A stretch of 50,948 nt of DNA from Multifurca ochricompacta (Eukaryota; Basidiomycota; Agaricomycetes; Russulales; Russulaceae), in contig WTXG01000255.1 in assembly GCA_022496185.1 (NCBI GenBank), positions 1 to 50,948 on the forward strand, read 5' to 3'. This document shows, one piece after another, positions 46,048 to 50,948 of this stretch. Numbering within the stretch: the first letter of the stretch is position 1; the number at the start of each line of letters is the position of its first letter. The notes beneath the pieces were generated by a model. The model had not been told where the DNA came from and did no database searches. It saw nothing but the letters and a program-made list of their open reading frames with translations. A program made the position numbers and the translations under genes.

Positions 46048-48400
46048 TCAAAACCGGTGGGAAGGAAAGGGAAGGGAAAGGGACTTTGCATGTCGAGGAT
46101 GGGTCTCCCGAGCGTGGTCGTGAGCAGGCTGATGATCATGCTGCTGATGTTGATGCTGATGATAAGTTCTAATAATGTGATGTGGATAATGATGGAAGGA
46201 ATGTCGACGTGGAACGACTCCGGCCCTCGTCGGTGGCGGAGACGCTGGGATCAGGACAAAGCTGCTGTTGTTCATAATACCTTCTTCTCCTTCTCCTTCT
46301 TCTTCCACCCCCACCTCCACTACTTCCCCCTCCCCCTCTGAGTGCCACGTTATCAGCTGTGGGGAGACTGGAATATTATCAGTAAGCTTTCTTTTCTCAT
46401 CGCTAACCGGGAGAATGGAAAGTTTGGGAGAAGGAGCGAGCACGCTGAGGACGCGCTTGAAACGACTCTTCCCGTCGATGGCGTCACCTTTGATAAGCCA
46501 CATATCGGTGGTGGTGGTGTGGCGACGACTCGTGACTTGCCCCGTACCGGTTCCCTTCCCTTTGCAAGAAGAGTTGTAGATGGCGCCGTTTATGGGCGAT
46601 GTATACGGTACGACGGAATGCCGAACATGAGGTGCACCGAGAATACCATGTGGTATAGGAACAGGATGACGCAGCAGTAAGTTCAGTGCCAAGATGGGAG
46701 ATGAGATCGTCACGCTGATAACAAGGAGAGTAGACGTAAACGTGTTACTCCTTAAGTTCGAGTTGTTCATACAGATAAAGTACGGCAAAGCCAACAACTA
46801 GGGAAAAAAAAAACTCAGTTATTGTTTGTTTTCTTTTTAAATATTGACTAGGCCAAATGAGAAAAAAAAAAAGAAACATACTAAAGGGACCCAAACTCCA
46901 GCCAACCAGGCTAGGATGCGCAAAACAGAAATCTCGATTTCAGGGGAACGCGGAGCGACCGGAGAAGGTTTGCCCTTTTCCACCTGAGCAGCAGATTGGG
47001 CGTATTCATGACCGGCTGGAACCCCCCTACCGTTCTCACGTTTCTAACGGGAGCGATGACCGGGCGACGAGCCCAACTCCTTCCCTCACTAGCGCTACTA
47101 CACTACTACCCCCAGCGAAACTGAAATCCCGCGTTGGGGTCGAAGCAATCGCAGAATCCACCACGTGTTGACTCCTATTAGGCAAACTGGAGTACGACCA
47201 CGCAGAAAGAGTGGGATGCGTGCCAAAGGACGACGTGATCCAAGAGTTAGCCGAACTTAAAGTTAAAGCGGCGGCACGAAGGGACTGGGCACGACGACGG
47301 ATCGGTTCAAAGTCCTGCCCAGAGTGTCACCTCTGCGTGGTGAGGGAGTCGAGGAAGAACGGGAACGGTAGATTGCATGCCTGGGGTAGGTCGGAAAGGG
47401 AATATGGAAGGAGGGGTGATCGATGTTTGCTCAGGACTAGTGCGTGAGCGGGTGGTAGAGTAAGAAAAGGGGGAAATAGAAGGTCCGACGACGAGAGCTC
47501 GCTGGGGACGTAATCCACGAACTACCCTCCCGAATAGCATCTATGTCCTCAGTGGCAAGGGCGATCTGCGGCTTCTGGACACTTTCACCGCCGGATGATG
47601 AAGTGGACGGCATGTTCTTATCGAGATCGAGCTTTGTAAGGTTACGCTTGATAATGATTAACGTGCCAACGAGAGAGCCAAATATGATAGTGTTCAATGC
47701 AGCGATCGCAGAAGAGTATCCGATATATCCGATACGGAAACTCCAAGATGTCGTATCAGTGAGAAGGCTGACCGTAATTGTGGACAAGGTGGCCAAGAAG
47801 GTGAAGGGTACCCAAAGCATCCAATGTCCAAAACCAAAGGAGACTGACTTGCGCAGACGGACGTGAATCAGGATGATAGCGGAGACGATGAGAAAGCATG
47901 TTTGACGAAGGGTCAGGGCGATCCAAAGACGGGATGCCGAGCCAGTGGTGCCGGAAGGATTCTTAGCAGCAGCGCTAATAATTGAAGCGGGATTGAACCA
48001 TTGATTGAAAGCTTCCCATAGGAACACACTCAGCGCAGAAATATCGCAAAGTGCCAACCAGATATAACTCTTGTCCGCCGGAGGGAGTGAACGGGTACTT
48101 GGGCGGTTAAATCTCAACTTTTTGTGTTTGTTCATTTTTGTTTTTGTTTTAAATTCAAAAAAAAAAAAGGAAATCAAAAGGGTCAAAATCCCAAGATCAA
48201 AAATAAAAAATTGGAATGCCATACCGGATGAACTCGTCTACTCAGGGAACGAGAAGGTAGAATGGAGTGTAGAATACGAAGGATGATGAATGCGGAGCAT
48301 ACTATCGAGGAAAAGCGAGCGCGACCAAGGGCATCAGAGGAATCATCTTGAATTTTGATCGTAAAGAAATTTTGTTGGTTAATTTCAAGGGGCGTGTTTT
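46048..48400 (-). CDS. Multi-pass membrane protein of a basidiomycete family
   Basis: Function unknown. The first readable exon (about 48238-48390) has FSSIVCSAFIILRILHSILP, a membrane segment; the start codon is not resolved. After an intron come YIWLALCDISALSVFLWEAF, LTLRQTCFLIVSAIILI, WMLWVPFTFLATLSTITVSL and SAIAALNTIIFGSLVGTLII, each hydrophobic. IKRNLTKLDLDKN and a polar loop with SWITSPASSRR and later SWITSSFGTHPTLSAWSY follow. Next are EIEISVLRILAWLAGVWVPL and, after an intron, LLALPYFICMNNSNLRSN and LLVISVTISSPILALNLLLR. The order matches a fungal transmembrane family I know by pattern, not by function. The polar loop (46990-47470) changes frame at least twice. The His/Pro-rich tail ends at 46048. 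Confidence 0.65.
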
Positions 48401-49087
48401 GACAAAAAAAAAAAAAAGAAATCAGATTCGTCGAGAGGCGTGTGAGGACATCAAACGTCCTTTCGTGAGTGAGCGTTCTGGTACTAGGAGGAAGGGAGGA
48501 AGGGATGAGGGGAAGTAGTCAAGTACGAATCGAAAAAGAGTCAACCAACCAACCAACCAACGGCAGTTATTCGGCGGCGGCGAATAACTGCCGATTTACT
48601 TTGCTGTTCCAATTATAATAAATGGACCCAGTCGCGAGTCAAAAGTTATATTATAAACACAGCGCTCAATGTCGTGTCACACTCTCCGTGAGCGGCTGCT
48701 ACTGCGCAACATCCGAAAAAGAAAAAGAAAAAGTTATGGTACCTGTCATTTCAGTATAAGCGGTAAGGTACTGCTGATGCCCTGCTCATTTGCGGCGTTA
48801 AGAGTAGTAGTTAGAGGGGAAGAAGAGGGTGGGTTTTTAATGAGTTTGGACTCGGGACCGGTTGATCACTGGTAACCAACGTAACTTGTAACTTTTTTGT
48901 TAGTTTTGCTAGTGTTCTGCTCCGGGATGTGCGTGGGAAGATGATGCTAATTGAAAACTCAGCGAACATGTCAAAATAATAATGGTAAAGAGTAGTTTAC
49001 AGTGACGGGTGACGGTGACGGTGATCAAGTTGGAAAGCAAGCTAATCACTAGTTCATAGTGGCATATAATCCCCAACAAACAAATGG
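48401..49087. other. Intergenic with a perfect inverted repeat
   Basis: Both flanking genes are on the minus strand. Contains (CCAA)n at 48543-48560, directly next to a 13-bp perfect inverted repeat (48561-48593). Otherwise nothing is recognised. Confidence 0.5.
48561..48593. repeat. Perfect 13-bp inverted repeat with 7-nt loop
   Basis: CGGCAGTTATTCG at 48561-48573 and its exact reverse complement CGAATAACTGCCG at 48581-48593 flank GCGGCGG. In RNA it would fold into a strong hairpin. No T-run follows on either side. Confidence 0.9.
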
Positions 49088-50948
49088 CTATATCGTCAAC
49101 GCGACGGCGGGCGTAGATATGGGCGCAGGCACTGGACTGATACTCATCCCGCCAAACGATGCACCGAGCCCGTCCGGATCCACTTCCAGATCTGCACCAC
49201 CGCTACCACCACCGCCAGCGACAGCACCCATCGCGTCAAACCGCCGGAGTCTACGCTTCCCACCATATCCAGTCCTCTTCTAACCACTCCTTCTGGCATC
49301 TCTTCCTCCCCTCCCCCTCTTTCTCCCCTCTCTCTCTCCCTCTCCCTCTCCCTCTCCCTCTCCCTCTCCCTCGCCTTCATCGTCATCCTCCTCATCATCC
49401 CCACCAATCGCGACGCTCTCCCATTCACAATATATCGGTTCTATATACGAACTCGAGCGTGGAAGCTTGTAAGGATCAAAGGGGAAGAAGGACGTGATCT
49501 CGCTCAGCGTCATCATATTCGTATTCGTGCTGCTGGGGAGAGCGGCGGCGGCGGCGGCGAACGGTTGCTCGGTGCGGTTCACCGGATTTGCTACGAGTAA
49601 CGGGAAGACATACATGAACCCTGTGGCGTGCGCTACGCGAGCGAACTGACGAGCCACATTCTCAGAGCAGAACTGGAGGAAAAAAAGAAAAAGAAAAAAA
49701 GAAAAACGGTATACAAGTCAGACAAAAAAAAAATAGAGTAATAAAAGTGAAGTGACCTTGAGTGGTTGGAGTGGACAGGCAACGACACGCTGCACAATGT
49801 TAAGCTCCGTCATCCACATCCTCTTTGCGTGACTTCTCAACGCATCCAGCTCTACCTCTCCCTCTTCCACACCCTCTACAAGATCCCTCCAACGAAAACA
49901 AAATATCAAAAACACCGCCTGGACAACAGCGTAAAAAACTCCCAAAGGCGCGGCAGAGGCGTCATCGTCGTCTCTATTACCGCTCTCGTGCGCATCAACC
50001 TCATGTTCGAGGAAACGACACAACACTCGAACGGTGCGCCGTACTGCTTCAGGGCCGACGAACGTGGCACGTGAGACGAAAGAGGCGACATAGCTGGCCG
50101 CCGCCGCACGAGCGATTTCGGGTTCGCCAGGTTCAAGCACAGCATGGGCGACCAGTTCGCCTAGGAAGAGGTCCGCGTAGGCCGTGTCACGTGAGGCAAA
50201 CCAGAAGAGGAGGAATTGAGTGTAGCGCGATTTGAAAGTGCAAAGGATCGTGCGGGCGAAAATGGCGAGTAGCGTATGGAATTGCGCTAGTTGCGCTGCT
50301 TTTCTGTCCTCTTCTGATTCGGCGGCGGCGGCCGGAGAGGGCGTTCGTGGAGAAGTGGGGGGGAAAGTGGGGCTCGATATCACGGGTGTGGAACGTCCTG
50401 ATGGTGAGGTGGAGATGGAGGTAGAAGGAGGTCGTCGGTCAAAGTGGTCAAAGAGAAGCTTGAGGATGGCATCGAGCTTGTTCACCATGTCTGTTATACG
50501 ACCCAGGTCGGGTGGTTCTTCCATGGGTAAGGCATCATCGTCATCCCGACTACCTGCCTCAGAAGACAGATCTGAAAAGTCGTCGCCACCTTCGAAACCC
50601 TCATCATCGTCTTCTTCCCCAGGATTATCACTCAAATGTTCCTGACCGACGACAGTGTCGAATGGATCAAGATCGAACAGATCTCCTTGTTCCTGTGCAA
50701 TACCTGTCGCCTCAAGCTCGTCTATCTCAACCTGTATCTCCACCTAAATCATAAATTTATGTTCGTGAGCGTTCTACAAACTCAACGAGATCTAGGAAAT
50801 CCTGGCAAATAATCAACTCACGTCCACCTGAATGGTACGATCGATGATCGTCGACAGTAGGTTGTCTGCTATCTCCGGGCAGTAATCCGTGATTCGGAGC
50901 ATATTGCGAATATAGGTAATGCGATGCCTGAGACTGTCGTTTATGATT
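49088..50948 (-). CDS. RRN3: RRN3 (TIF-IA), 3' half, runs off the right edge
   Basis: Reading leftward from 50948: SLRHRITYIRNMLRITDYCP, IADNLLSTIIDRTIQVDV, an intron, VEIQVEIDELEATG, and an acidic Asp/Glu stretch. Next come MVNKLDAILKLLFDHFD, HTLLAIFARTILCTFKSRYT, QFLLFWFASRDTAYADLF, AAAASYVASFVSRATFVG, FYAVVQAVFLIFCFRWRDL and ELNIVQRVVACPLQPLK. After an intron follow ARQFARVAHATGFMYVFPLL and TSFFPFDPYKLPRSSSYIEP. All are RRN3 landmarks in order. A hexamer-coded Glu/Gly run follows. A TAG at 49280-49282 then interrupts the frame, after which the same frame stays open for over 60 codons (FDAMGAVAGGG, ASFGGMSISPVP), ending at 49088. The N-terminal half is not upstream but at window positions 1-992. 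Confidence 0.9.
49330..49375. repeat. Hexamer array (CTCTCC)n coding Glu-Gly
   Basis: Roughly seven CTCTCC/CCCTCT units on the + strand. They are read as alternating Glu and Gly in the acidic tail of RRN3 on the minus strand. Confidence 0.85.

Noticed and set aside
1..50948. tRNA, rRNA or CRISPR features
   Set aside because: I looked for tRNA B-box patterns and for spaced direct repeats and found nothing convincing.

Overview
The window is nuclear DNA of a filamentous basidiomycete, most likely an agaricomycete. Nearly every gene is cut by short introns of about 50-95 bp with GT..AG ends. Lineage markers are a DUF6535 membrane protein, a Goodbye-NACHT-ankyrin NLR and Crinkler (CRN) genes. 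I read about 14 conserved housekeeping genes and a smaller accessory set. Start codons were checked by hand, because several open frames begin at TTG rather than ATG.

Layout: 1-992 (-) is the 5' half of RRN3 (Pol I initiation factor). It is followed by divergent NDUFB9 (complex I LYR subunit, +). 2168-6291 is the left arm of a ~4.1 kb inverted repeat carrying the 3' tail of a urease-accessory gene (ureF) and a decayed CRN copy. 7132-9300 is a broken DUF6535 gene. A clean housekeeping block follows from 9.9 to 26.4 kb: TLS1/C9orf78 (-), dynein light intermediate chain (-) divergent from TIP41 (+), RRS1 (+), TFIIB (-) divergent from THOC3/TEX1 (+), an epoxide hydrolase (+) and CASC3/Barentsz (+). 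26942-27385 is a second broken ureF piece. 28846-33049 is the right arm of the inverted repeat, with the better CRN copy (-), running into full-length ureF (-). Then come the NLR (-), an F-box protein (-), AFG1 ATPase (-), a peroxisomal MaoC hydratase (+), a multi-pass membrane protein (-), and at 49088-50948 the 3' half of RRN3 (-).

Three structural points stand out. (1) The two window ends look like the two halves of one RRN3 gene. Joined end to end they would continue the protein with about one base missing, so the sequence behaves like a circular contig or one unit of a tandem array. (2) The left-arm ureF tail and the 26.9 kb ureF piece abut at the same point of the ureF sequence, as expected if a ~24.8 kb inversion cut a tandemly duplicated ureF-CRN unit. 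(3) Frameshifts are common near the left end, in the left CRN copy and in the DUF6535 gene. Where a second copy allows comparison, most are losses of one base from a run of two or more identical bases. That fits uncorrected long reads as well as true decay.

Functionally the housekeeping genes serve transcription (RRN3, TFIIB), mRNA handling (THOC3, CASC3, TLS1), ribosome assembly (RRS1), TOR signalling (TIP41), transport (dynein LIC), mitochondria (NDUFB9, AFG1), peroxisomal lipid metabolism (hydratase) and urease maturation (UreF). The accessory genes (CRN, NLR, DUF6535) are the kind that expand and decay quickly in mushroom genomes.
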